Shown: in pieces, positions 11,183 to 22,530 of the stretch
How the letters are laid out: each line of letters begins with the position of its first letter
Numbering within the stretch: position 1 is the stretch's first letter
Translations under genes and position numbers: made by a program
Notes under the pieces: generated by a model
Database searches by the model: none
What the model saw: the letters and a program-made list of their open reading frames with translations, nothing else
Told to the model about the DNA's origin: nothing
Assembly (NCBI GenBank): GCA_024811115.1
Contig: JAKOGH010001043.1
Span: 248,001 to 312,000 of the forward strand
Source: Terana coerulea
Taxonomy: Eukaryota > Basidiomycota > Agaricomycetes > Polyporales > Phanerochaetaceae
DNA: 64,000 bases
Reading direction: 5' to 3'

Positions 11183-13390
11183 ATGTGTGGTATCGTCGCT
11201 GCACACGGACTCGAGAAACCCTCGACCGACCGCACGAAGCTCATCGCGTGTGGCAAGAAAATCAGGCATCGTGGTCCAGACTGGTCAGGGTGCTACGTTG
11301 GACAGCAAAGCGTGCTCGTCCACGAGCGGCTGGCTATCGTCGGTGTCGGTGCGTCCTCTATATCTGCATATAGGCAGAGACACGCTTAATTAGTGGATCG
11401 CAGAGTCGGGTGCCCAGCCTCTGGTCAGCGACGACGGCAAGATCATACTCGCGGTTAACGGCGAGATTTATAACCACGTGAAGCTTCGGGATAGCTTGCA
11501 AACCCCCTACGACTTCAAGACACACTCAGATTGTGAACCAATCATTCCACTGGTGGGTACCCTCTGCACTAAAGCATACCCAAATCTCCGATGTTTTCTT
11601 CGTTATTGCAGTACAGAGAACATGGCAAGGACCTGTGCGCGCTGCTGGACGGCATGTTTTCCTTCGTCCTCCTCGATGAGTCCGTCTCCCCCTCGCGTAT
11701 CATTGCGGCACGCGACCCTATCGGCATCACCACGCTCTACCAAGGCTGGTCCTCAAAACGCCCGGGAGCAACCTACTTCGCCTCGGAGCTAAAGGCCCTC
11801 ATCGACGAGTGCGACAAGATCATCTCCTTCCCGCCAGGGCACGTCTACGACTCCGCGGACAAGAGCACGACGCGCTACTTCCGGCCGAGCTGGTGGGACG
11901 GCGACGCGGAGGGCCCGGGCGCGGCCATCCCGACGCAGCCCGCGGACCTGACGGCGCTGCGCGAGGCCCTCGAGGCCGCGGTGCGCAAGCGGCTGATGTC
12001 TGAGGTCCCGTACGGCGTGCTGCTCAGCGGCGGCCTAGACAGCAGCCTCATCGCGTCCATCGCGGCGCGCGAGACGGAGAAGGTCGCGCAGCTGCAGCTG
12101 GAGGCGCGCAAGAAGCAGATGCGCACGATGACGAGCGGGCCCAACTCGCCCATCATTGGCGCAGAGGTCGACGAGTTCGGTACGCCCGCCAGCTGTCTTA
12201 CGCCACATTGCCCAGGGTTTCGTCTGACCGCGCATATATGCAGCTACCATCGCATCGTGGCCTCAGCTGCACTCGTTTTCTATCGGTCTCGAAAACTCGC
12301 CCGACCTTCTCGCCGCCCGCAAAGCGGCGCACTTCCCTCGGCACCGTGCACCATGAATACGTCTTCACCGTCCAGGAAGGTCTCGACGCCATCCCAGACG
12401 TCATTCACCACCTCGAGACATACGACGTGACGACGGTCCGTGCGAGCACGCCCATGTACCTCCTCAGCCGGAAAATCAAGGCGATGGGTGTCAAGATGGT
12501 GCTCTCCGGCGAGGGCAGCGACGAGATCTTCGGGGGTAGGTCACCGTTATTGTCTGCCCATGCCTCCCGCACTCAATGCCCTTCGTCGCAGGCTATCTGT
12601 ACTTCCACAAGGCCCCCGACGCGACGGCGTTACACCAGGAGTGCGTGCGACGCGTCAAGAACCTGCACACCGCGGACTGCCTGCGCGCGAACAAGTCGAC
12701 GATGGCGTGGGGGCTCGAGGCGCGCGTGCCGTTCCTCGATAAGGCGTTCCTGGAAGTCGCGATGAACGTCGACCCCGCGGAGAAGATGTTCAACAAGGGC
12801 GCCGAGCAGGAGTTCGACGCGGACGGGAACCCCCGGATGGAGAAGTACATTCTTCGCAAGGCGTTTGACTGTGCGCCGGACGGCAAGGTTAGTGCCTTCT
12901 TCCTGCCTGAGCGCGCCATAGGGTACTGACGAGCTGGCCTGACGGTTTGTGCAGCCGTACCTCCCCCGCTCATTATTGTGGCGCCAGAAAGAGCAGTTCT
13001 CGGACGGTGTGGGCTACTCGTGGATCGACGGGTACGCCGCCTTCTCTGTCGGCTTGTGACTGTTTTTGACCATTGGCGCAGTATGAAAGACCACTCCGCC
13101 GCCGAAGTGTCCGACGAGGACTTCGCCCGCCGCGCCGAGCGCTGGCCGCGCGACACGCCAGACACCAAGGAGGCGTACTACATTCGTGACATCTTTGACA
13201 GCCTCTTCCCCTCCGAAGCAGCCTCGAGCACCGCCGTACGGTACGCCCAGCTTCGTGTTCTCATTCACTGGATGATCACTGACACGCTATGCGCAGGTGG
13301 ATACCGAGAGGTGACTGGGGCTGCGCCTCAGACCCAAGCGGCCGCAGCGTGTCAATCCATAACGCGGCGTACGACGCATCCACAGAGTGA
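11183..13390 (+). CDS. ASN1: Asparagine synthetase (glutamine-hydrolysing)
   Basis: Makes asparagine from aspartate, ATP and glutamine in the cytosol. ATG 11183 gives MCGIVAAHG, so the nucleophile Cys2 of the class-II glutaminase domain is present once the start methionine is removed. RHRGPDWSG and HERLAIVG follow. The synthetase domain has the PP-loop [17 protein letters not shown] and the conserved [13 protein letters not shown] and [10 protein letters not shown] segments. The protein ends with a tail at TGA 13388-13390, after introns near 12900, 13030 and 13240. One frame break is seen at the CCC run 12335-12337: removing one C restores [15 protein letters not shown], a conserved segment. 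I read this as a sequence error. It is downstream of two TGACTC cores, which fits amino-acid control. Confidence 0.95.
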
Positions 13391-13931
13391 TTAGATACAA
13401 AAAATGTGAATCCAGAGGGAAAATGTAATACACTTGAATCTACTAGACGAAAGAGATACGGGCAGAGTGTACTTCGACAATTGGAAAACATAAACAGGAA
13501 GGAGCGTGTGGGGTGATTGCAACTATGCGGCTGACGGTATCGAGCGGAGAAGGAATAAATGGGAGGTGAGCGAGCGGCGGGCGATGCTAGGGTATCAGGA
13601 GCCGTAGCACACGTGTAGAACGACCAGGACGACGACTAACGAGAGTGGACCGTGTGGGAATTAGGACGAATGAAAGCATAGTGCAATAACGAGAGTGATT
13701 ACGGTATCTTTAACAATGGGGTACTCGATATGACAATATGTGATGGGAAGAGAGGGATGGGACAGGTGTTGCGGTGAGAGCATAGCAAGCGCGACAATTA
13801 GACGAAGAAGACACATGTCGGCCGTGAAGAGAGGGAGTGTCGTAAAGTTCCGTTAAAGCAGGCGTTACGGGGGCAGAAGAAGCAAAATGATACCGGGGTG
13901 ATCGAGGTCCGTTGGGGGAGGGAAGGGTCGT
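13391..13931. other. Convergent 3' intergenic region
   Basis: About 540 bp between the 3' ends of asparagine synthetase and the RhoGEF gene. Purine-rich and without open frames of interest; it should hold both 3' untranslated regions. Confidence 0.5.
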
Positions 13932-16900
13932 CTATGAGTCGAGACGGTTGAGCGAGGGATTTTTGGCCATGATGGTGCGGTAGAAGCCGACGCCGGAGTC
14001 ATCTGACGGCGCGGGCGACGAAAGCTTTGCTGCTGTGGTGGCAGTGTTGGCTGTGGTGCTCGTTTGGGATGTATGGCGCGTCCGGGGAGTCTTGGGAGTC
14101 GGCGTCGTCGTCGCGGCTCGAGCGTTGCTACCCCAGACAGGACGCTCCCGGGTCACTGTCGCCTTCAGCGCGTGGCCGTCGTCGGACTGTGTCGGTTTCC
14201 GGCTCGTGGGTGTAGCCTGCGTGCGTCGGCTGGCAGGCCGCACGACGCCAGCCAGGAGTCTCGTTGGATACCAGTCGATTGCCAAACTTTGCATTGGCAG
14301 AGGAATCTCGTCCGTACGCAGGGCCGGCTTTCCGCGGGCCAGTCGCAGGTATCGGTCGGGGTTTCACGATCGGCTTCTGGAGGGTGACTTTGTCTGCGCC
14401 CCAGTACGAGAAGCTCATCTTGCTTTTGCGATCAGAGTCGTCCGAGTCGTTAGCGCCGCCTTCGTCATCGTCTTCTGGCATGGGCACAATCCGCGGCTGG
14501 ACGCCGGAATGCACCTGCTGTCTTGAGCGGGCAACACTGCGCCCATGCAAGACGTGAGAACCATGGACAACAGGAAGATTACCGGAGAACTCACTCCTCC
14601 ATCGAGACGACGCCTTCTCGCGGCTGAACCACATCTCCAATAGCCCATGTCTCGATCTGAAAAAGTAGTTTGAGTTCTCCAATACATGCGGCATCAGTGG
14701 CGCAACGAACCTTCAGGAACTTATAGAGATTTCGAGGCTTCACCTGCGAATTTCGTCTCCGCTCAGTGGAATACTTGTTCTTCCCTTGCAGCTCCGGCAA
14801 AGAGGTCGCCCGCGCATTGGTAGATGATCCCATGGGCAACGAGGTCGTTCCTACGCGCTGACACCGTAGTACCACATCGTTGAATACGACCAACCATTGA
14901 TCCTTCTTCCCGCCGATCCCACTGGAACCGGCTTGGAGCACGTCACTGAGACGCTTGAAAGACGTCTTGCCTTTGACAGCCGGAGGTTTCTGGTTGGTAG
15001 GTGGTGGGCTGCCCGACTCAGCAATAGCAGACCGTTCCTCCATGAGTATCCGCGACGGCTTAGGCACCATGAGCTGCTTGACCTTGTCCAGCCCCTCGAT
15101 ACGGCCGAACACGTCACGCGTCTTGTCGCGCTCCTCCTTCTGGATTTTCTCATCCTCTATACTGCGAACGATCGTCTCCACCTCGGCGACCATCTGCAGC
15201 GTGCTTTCGTACTCAAAAGTGCTGGGATCGGTGTGGAAGAGAAGGTTTTGGAAGAGGAGCGGATACTTGAGCAGCCGTTGGAAGGGTTTCGACAGCGATA
15301 TGGCGAGACCGGTCTCGCCTTTCTCGCCTGCGATCTGCTCCAGTTGCTGAAGGTAGTTACATACCTTCACCCACTGGTCAGCGTCTTGCTTCTTTGGCTT
15401 TTTGGCCGCGCTTGCAGTAGACAGAGCATTGTCTACTTGCTCCAATGCGCGTTCTAGATGAAGAACAAATGTCGCGTAGCCGTGCAAGATATGTGACTAG
15501 CGAAGAAAGCGGGCAGGTTAGCACGACGCATATAGTCCATTTACATCTTAACTCACGTTGGCGACAAAGACATCCGCAAGTGATCGAACGAGGGGATACT
15601 GGTCTTCATAGCGCTTCCTCAAGCTCTCGCTGAGCTTGATATGGCCCTCAGAATACCACCCTCAATGACTTCGAGGCACTTCCGCAGGTCCTCGGGAAGC
15701 ATTGCGGACGGAATAGCACCGTTTATAGATACTGGAGGCGGCGGTGGATTGCTCCTCTTGAATTTCTGGAGCACGCGAGAAGGTGCGGAAGCGCCAGGCT
15801 TCGGTGAGTTCGTGAGACCAGTAAGTTCCTGCTCGTGAATAGACTGTCTGCCGAGAGACTGAGTAGATGCGGCCATCGGGTTGCCCCTTGGCGGCGGCGG
15901 AAGCGACTGATGGGAACGGGAAGGGAAAGGAACATTTGTGCTGTATTTACCCACTGGCGTTCGCGTTGATGTCGCCCCATACGGCGACCGAGGGTGACTA
16001 TGTTTGGACTGACCGCCTCTTGTTGACTGGGAGTATGTCTTGCCCATACGGTCCCCAGCTTCCTCTTCCTCCTCTGAGTTGAGCGACTCTCCATCCATAT
16101 CTGGGTGGTCGTTCTTCCCTGATGGTCCTTGCACAGGTGATTCTGAGCGGAACGGAGTAGGCGAAAGAAAACGGGCAGCAATGGGTAGATGATCCATAGA
16201 CTCGCGTGGTGACTCTGCAGTGAAGTTGTCGAACGCAGGAGATGCAGGAGTTGAAGCCGAATATGGGTGTAATAGTGGATCAATGAAAGTCTCCTTCATC
16301 TTTATGATTTCAGTCACATAGCTAGAATGTGTTCAGCGTCTCCAAATATCAACATAATAAGTACCACGCACCGCTCTTCGCTCGCCACGATTTCATAGAG
16401 AACTTCCTGTCGTGTGCGTTCCCGTTGTCCAATGTTAGACACCAGGTCTTCTTCGGCACCCTCGCTCCATGACTGGGCAGACAGAATACGGCTGCTTGCG
16501 TGGGTCATCTGGGAATAGGGCGTCCCCGATCGTAGCGACTGGTGTATTGACGCTGCATCAGCATAGCCCTTCGGGTAAGGCGACGAGGCAGCACGCGTCG
16601 AGCCAGGCTTCACAGATTTCACTGTGGAAGCTATATCGGTCTTGGAAGACGCTGCAGTGGAAGTGGACCCGCGAGGATCCTTCGTGTGCGTCGCTTGGAA
16701 ACGGGAGACGGTCGTCTTGGACGGTCCCTGCGTCGGCGTGTCGGCGGGGGGCAATGCGCGGTCTGAGGTCGGACCAGGAGTCGGAGGCGGCGAGAGGAAG
16801 GCAACTTTCTTCTGAACGTCGTTATGGGCACCGTTCGAGCTGTTGTTGGTCTTGCGAGAGCTACGCCCAGCAGAGTCGCCGTCTACTGGGCGCATTGACG

Positions 16901-17207
16901 ACGTCGATACGGTGACTTCAATGACCTGCAGGCTCTCCTTCACATCTGTTGGTGGTAGCGGTGCTAGTGACCCGGTTGGCGTGGGATTGGCGGAGGATTC
17001 GGTCGAGGAGGATGTAGGCTCATCTACGCCCGGGAGTGGTCGCGAGGATAGTTCTGGTAAGGGCTTGAACACCGATGTCGGCGTCGCCGCACCCCGCGGC
17101 GGCCATTCAGGAAGCCCTGGCAGCTGGGGTACCTTCTCTTTAACTTCCTTGTCTCTGTCTTTCTCTTTGGAGAGACCACGGTTGAAGCGGTTGAGAAACG
17201 CCTTCAT
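13932..17207 (-). CDS. Rho guanine nucleotide exchange factor (DH-PH)
   Basis: Activates Rho-family GTPases by catalysing GDP release; probably acts in polarity or wall signalling at the plasma membrane. ATG 17207; six exons. The first 280 residues are Ser/Pro/Thr-rich and disordered. The Dbl-homology domain opens at RTRQEVLYEIVASEER|YVTE across an intron and continues through DLRKCLEVIEGG, LRKRYEDQYPLVRSLADVF and the helix SKPFQRLLKYPLLFQNLL. A PH domain follows (KTSFKRLSDVLQ, WLVVFNDVVLRC, LYKFLK|IETWAIGD). A 55-nt intron at 14217-14271 joins ANAKFGNRL to ATPTSRKPTQ, and the protein ends NPSLNRLDS at 13932. One missing base near 15643-15650 breaks the DH domain between GGIL and HIKLSESL. 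The gene is divergent from the methyltransferase at 17504, 296 bp away. Confidence 0.88.
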
Positions 17208-17503
17208 GGTTCGTGCTCAGGCTGCCTGTCTCGCTCTGCTACCCTCCAAAGGCCTCCAAAAGGGGTAGAGATGCGGCAGAAAGCACTGAGGGCGGCGGTG
17301 GGCGATGGTGGGGGAAGATGAGGGATGGCGTTGAGTACAGACGGAGGTTCGCAGGCGCGTGCTCAGAAAGCGCTTGAGACGCTTCAACCGCACAGCGCTG
17401 CCCGGCATTTGCATGCCTTTGCCTCGTGTCCATCGACCATCACCTCTTCTCTCGTCGCTCTCAGGCTCGGTGCTGCTTTTAAAACCACCAAATATTCGCA
17501 ACA
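17208..17503. promoter_or_regulatory. Short divergent promoter region
   Basis: Only 296 bp separate the start codons of the RhoGEF (minus) and the methyltransferase (plus), so both promoters must lie here or overlap. No TATA box was evident. CT-rich stretches are present. Confidence 0.5.
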
Positions 17504-18499
17504 ATGTCCAAGGACGTCGCACGCGGCCTAGCAGCCCCATTGCCGGCGCACAAGACCAAGCACCTCGCTGAGCTGCAATATTCGTTCAGGGATTGCACGC
17601 TCCGACTCGCCCAACTTGACAACGGCATTACAAACGGCACTGCGCTCTGGCTGGGCGCGCAGGTCCTTACCGCATGGCTGGCCCATCTCTTCGATACCAA
17701 ACACCGCGTCAACCAGGCTTTGCCTGGTAGTCGCCGTCCCAAGGTACTTGAGCTGGGCAGCGGAATAGGACTCTCTGCGTATGTTCCTTCCCTCTCGCTG
17801 TCAATCCTCTAAAGGAACATGACGGCTCCGCTACGGTTCCTTCTCGGATGTGTCTCACTCGTCATCTGAACCTACCCCAGTCTAGCACTAGCCTCCTTGG
17901 GGTGCGAGGTCCTAGCCACGGATTTACCAGACGTTATTACATCCGTCCTTTCTACCAACATTGCCCAGAACGTCGTAAACCTGCCTCGCGGAAGCGGGGC
18001 CGTTCAGGTCCGCGCACTGGATTGGACGGTACCTGCGACCGAATGGAATTGGGAAGACGATGCGGTCATTGCGTCACCCGTGCACACCGTATCACCTGGG
18101 AAAGCAGATCCAGGCCTGCTCGGACCGCCATTCGACTATATAATTACCTCGGACACGGTGTACTCCCCGGACCTTGTTGAACCTCTGTTGCAATCCTTGG
18201 CCCACATATTTCGCGCGTCCGTTACCTTGGCGGACACGCAGAAACCACGACACCCGTCCGTTTATGTCTGCATCGAACGCCGCGATCCTCCACTCGTCGA
18301 GCATTTCCTCACAAGAGCCAGAGCTAGCTTCACCCTAACTCGTATCCCATCCCGCAAAGTCTCGGAAGCAATGCAGCGTAGTGGTCTCAAGTGGTCAAAA
18401 GATGACTGGGACGGCATGGAGATATGGTCTTTTCTAAGCTTCGCACTGCACCGTAAAGCACTGAGCATTCCGCCGATCACCCCTGTCATGTCCATGTAG
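17504..18499 (+). CDS. Putative protein-lysine methyltransferase (METTL21/EFM family)
   Basis: SAM-dependent methyltransferase of family 16, whose members methylate lysines of chaperones or translation factors. ATG 17504, TAG 18497-18499, one intron at 17779-17880 (GTATGT...CCCCAG) joining GIGLSA to LALASLG. The SAM-binding motif I is VLELGSGIGLSALALASLG, the acidic motif ATDLPDV follows, and the post-I DxxY-type motif is SDTVYSPDLVEPLL. ALWLGAQVLTAWL before motif I is also usual for this family. The length of about 298 residues is normal. The substrate cannot be told from sequence. The gene runs convergently towards the small EF-hand-like gene. Confidence 0.82.
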
Positions 18500-18957
18500 A
18501 TAAATGTAAAGCCGCAAGTCATGTCTCCATTGCTTATGATATGCTTTCAAAGAGAAAAAGGCTCGATGTTGCTACAGGCCCTGCGTACGTATGAATCAGC
18601 GCATGCAAGCACTTGTAAATATACAAACTAGAATGTGTGATGAGCAAAGCGATGTGTGGGATATAATAGGGCGAGGCGTAGAGTAGATAAATGGTATGTT
18701 GGGGTTGCCGCCGTAAAGAATCTAGCAACATGGACTAGTGTGACGGGGCTTCAGGGCTATGTGGTTTTGTTCTACCAAGCCCAATCAGCTAACTTGTACC
18801 CATAGACGTAATGATCAACGTACTCGGTTTGGCTGGGATGGCTCATTTCCATGTCTACGTCCTCAATATCTTCCCGTCTCGGGGTTACCAAGTTCAACGT
18901 GCGATCAAAGCCATGTTTAAACTGCGGCTCATTAGAAGTTGACTTTCACGCGGTTTT
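18500..18957. other. Convergent 3' intergenic region
   Basis: About 460 bp between two 3' ends. No gene or repeat was recognised; an 18534-18731 minus open frame lacks protein character. Confidence 0.45.
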
Positions 18958-19508
18958 TCAGCCACATACTAGATCTCTCCATGTTTCTTCTTCATCAGAC
19001 TCGGTCTGTAGCTGGTATACTTGAAGAAACCCTTCAAAGCTGTTTCGGAGGGTCTTGAATTAGTACGCGATCAACTGGCGGGTCGAAGCACACTCACGTC
19101 AGGCCACCGTCCTCCGTACAATCCATAAACATGAGCAGCTCCTCCTTTGACTCCTCGTCAAACGCGGTGCCATTTGTTTCCCTCGCCCAGTCGTCAAGGG
19201 CGTCGGATGAAAGGAACGCGCCTTCCGGCGGTACCTGCAGACCAGGCCGTTTCTCAGGTTGTGGCGTGCAGTACTTCGAGAATATGTGTGCCAGACACGC
19301 TTCCAACTGAGCAAGTAGCGACACGACATCAGCTTATTGTTCTTGATTTTATGCAAGTTCAACATGCCTCTATTGAAATTGCGCCCTCTGTGTCAAGGAG
19401 CTGCACGCCTGCATCGGAGGGGTTCCGCCGTCCTTGCCTCGACTCAGGCTCGGGGCTCTCATACCGCACGCCGGCGTTCGCGCGCAGCTCCTCCAGGGCC
19501 CTGTTCAT
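18958..19508 (-). CDS. Small EF-hand-like protein of unknown function
   Basis: Three exons are readable: LEELRANAGVRYESPEPES to ISIEA, then (intron about 19317-19372) LEACLAHIFSKYCTPQPEKR to CTEDGGLT, then (intron with GTGAGT donor near 19105) FEGFLQVYQLQTESDEEE ending WRDLVCG at TGA 18958-18960. MFMDCTEDGGLTFEGFLQVY resembles a degenerate EF-hand loop plus exit helix, the type found beside TPR or kinase modules in other proteins. The start is uncertain: ATG 19508 is used, but the same frame is open further upstream (ending TFPYAPLVDG just before), so an upstream exon is possible. It diverges from PRP28. No confident family name. Confidence 0.55.
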
Positions 19509-19748
19509 GCCGTCAACGAGCGGTGCGTAAGGGAATGTGGTCGTTATATTGAGAAATGCGTGCGTGCAGAGCGAGGCAGCGAGAGTCTATCACAAGTCGC
19601 GCTCCCCGCCAGGCGCGCAGAGAATTGCTTGCTCAAAAGGGAAGTTGCACGTGAATGCGAGCTGAAGCTGGAGCGCCCAATGTGCACTGTGCAGCATGGA
19701 CTCGGATGAATGCGACTCTCATAAGGTAGCACCGACCACGACGACAGG

Positions 19749-22530
19749 ATGGCTAGTGCAAGGGCTCAGCCGCTTTCTATAGACTCTCTGCTTCAAAAGC
19801 AGAAGGCAGAGAAAGAGGCCGCTGCGAAGGTACGTAACCTATCATCATGCAAGTACGTGTTCACTCATCACGAGCACTGCAGCCCAAGTTCTTGACCAAG
19901 GAGCAACGAGCTCAGTTGGCCATCGAGAAGAGAGCGCAGGAGATAAGAGAGCAGAAGGAGAAGGAGGAGAGGTCGAAGAAAGAGCGCGAAGCTCTTGAGA
20001 GGGATGCAGAAGACTTCCGCCAGAAAGAGCGGGACCGAGAGCGTACTGCGCGGTATGGTGGAGGCGGAGGCGGTCGATGTGCGTCGCAATTCCTGGTATA
20101 CTGCAAGATTCACATACTCAACCGCTTGTAGACGATGATAGACATGACAGAGATCGCGACAATGGTCGTTACGGCAGGAGAGACAACAGGGATAGAGGAA
20201 GAGATTCCCGACAACCACCTCCCTCGAGATGATCGACCGGCGTACCAAGGTGTACCTACAGGTCCTCGCGCCGACCGCGGCAGGGGCTCAGGAGCACCCT
20301 CCGGCTCTGGCGCATCATCCATGCCTCCCCCACCCCTTCCCGCCTCCTCAGCCAACGGTAACGGCGCCGCTGCCCTCACCACACCACTGACCAACGATTC
20401 CGAGGACTACACCCCGCCGATGACCACCGACGACCTCTCCGCGATTCGATCGCGGTACCTCGGCGTGGACAAGAAGAAGCGGAAGATCCGCAAGATGAAC
20501 GACAGAAAGTTCGTGTTTGACTGGGACGAGCAGGACGACACGTTCTCCGCCGAGGCTCCGGGCACCGTCGGCAGCCAACGGCAGGGGAGCGCAGGTCATG
20601 TTTGGCAGAGGGCACATTGCTGGTATGGACGACGGGGGAGGGCCTGTGGTGGCAAGGCGGGATGGCGTGGAAGGGCCTGGCATGCAGCTGGCGGATCCGC
20701 TGGAACGCAGAAAGGCGGCCAAGGCTGGCATAGACGAGAGACACTGGACGGAGAAGGCTCTAGACGAGATGAAGGAGCGCGACTGGCGTATATTCAGGGA
20801 AGACTTTAGCATCGCTGCCCGAGGTACGTTCCTTCATGCGTTGCGCATCATAGTCTCATTCTCCGTTTCATACTATAGGCGGCCAGATACCACATCCACT
20901 GCGTTCATGGGCGGAATCTGCAATACCGCAACAGATTCTCGATGTGATCGACACCATTGGTTACAAGGAACCTTCGCCTATCCAGCGGCAGGCCATTCCC
21001 ATCGGATTGCAGAACAGGGACATTATTGGTATTGCTGAAACTGGTGCGTAACTTACATAGTGTCAGTTCTCACCGCCGTTGACCTTTTCGCCATCAGGTT
21101 CCGGTAAGACTGCTGCTTTCGTCATTCCGATGCTGTCTTTCATCTCCAAGCTACCTCTCTTCACGGACGAAAACAGACATCTGGGCCCTTACGCACTTAT
21201 CATGGCTCCTACGCGTGAGTTGGCTCAGCAGATTGAATCGGAGACGAGGAAGTTTGCGTCGCCATTGGGCTTCACTTGTGTTTCCATTGTCGGAGGCGTG
21301 AGTCATCCCCAGTTGCGTGCCGCTTTGTTTTCCTGCTAATACGGTCGATACAGCGAGCCGTCGAAGAGCAACAGTTCAATCTGCGTTCTGGAGCCGAAAT
21401 TATTATCGCCACGCCAGGTCGTCTGAAGGATGTCATCGAGCGGCACGTCCTCGTGCTCTCACAATGTCGCTACATTGTCATGGATGAGGCCGACCGCATG
21501 GTCAACCTTGGCTTTGAGGTCGATTTGACGTTCATCCTGGACAAGCTCCCGTCAGACACCATGGAGGGCGAGGACCAGAGCGAGTCGATGGACGTTGACG
21601 GTGATATCGTTAAGAAGGGCCGTACGCGCGTGACGACGCTGTTCTCGGCGACGATGCCCCCGCCGGTTGAAAGGCTGACCAAGAAGTATCTGAAGAGACC
21701 GGCTATCATCACTATTGGTGAGGCCGGCCGTGCGGTTGATACCGTCGAGCAGAGGGTGGAGTTCGTCACCGGAGACGAGAAAAAGAAGTGAGTTTATCGG
21801 TGTCTAACATGCGAAACTAGCTAACATTGCGGTGTAGGCAACGGATGCTGGAGATATTCAACAGCGGCCAATTTGCCTCGCCCATTATCGTCTTCGTCAA
21901 CCAAAAGAAGACAGCCGACATGGTCGCGAAAGATTTGCAGCGGGGCGGGGTACGTGCGTCCACCAATGGCGACAGCTCACATTACTAACATTCTCTTTCC
22001 ATTCCAGTGGAGCACGGCGACGCTTCACTCCGGCAAAAACCAAGAACAGCGAGAGGCCGCTCTGCAGTCGCTGCGCACAGGCGAATCCGACATCCTGGTC
22101 GCGACGGACCTCGCTGGGCGTGGTATCGACGTGCAAGACGTCACGCTCGTCGTCAACTACCAGATGTCGAGCACCATCGAGGCGTACGTGCACCGTATCG
22201 GCCGTACAGGTCGTGCGGGCAAGCAGGGCACCGCGATCACCTTCCTGACGAACGACGACGACGAAGTCATGTACGCACCCTTACTCGCCGCCATCCTTCG
22301 TTCCGAGTCGCTGACTGGTTCTGATGCTATTTTTAGGTACGACCTCAGGCAGGGTGCGTGCCCTTCCGCCATGTTCCTGTGGCACGCTGAGGCTGATCCT
22401 GTTTCTCCCTGCAGAGATATCGAAGAGCCCGGTGTCGAAGGTGCCGCCGGAGCTTGCGAAGCACGAGTCGGCGCAGCACAAGGTGTCGAGGGAGATGAAG
22501 CGGAAGCGGGATGCGGACGACCAGGGCTGA
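19749..22530 (+). CDS. PRP28: Pre-mRNA-splicing DEAD-box helicase PRP28
   Basis: ATP-dependent RNA helicase that displaces U1 from the 5' splice site in the nucleus. ATG 19749, TGA 22528-22530. The N-terminus is a long basic/acidic coiled region followed by Arg/Asp repeats. [12 protein letters not shown] and the segment [12 protein letters not shown] are typical of PRP28/DDX23. Helicase motifs occur in order: Q motif around [14 protein letters not shown], motif [26 protein letters not shown], the DEAD box in [41 protein letters not shown] and [10 protein letters not shown]. Two one-base excesses break the frame: the CCC at 20221-20223 (before RDDRPAYQ) and the GGGG at 20574-20577 (before AQVMFGRG). 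For the first site a 64-nt non-consensus intron is an alternative. PRP28 is essential in yeast, so sequence error is the likelier reading. Confidence 0.94.

Noticed and set aside
19749..22530. PRP28 as a pseudogene
   Set aside because: All helicase motifs are intact on both sides of two one-base breaks and the gene is essential in yeast.
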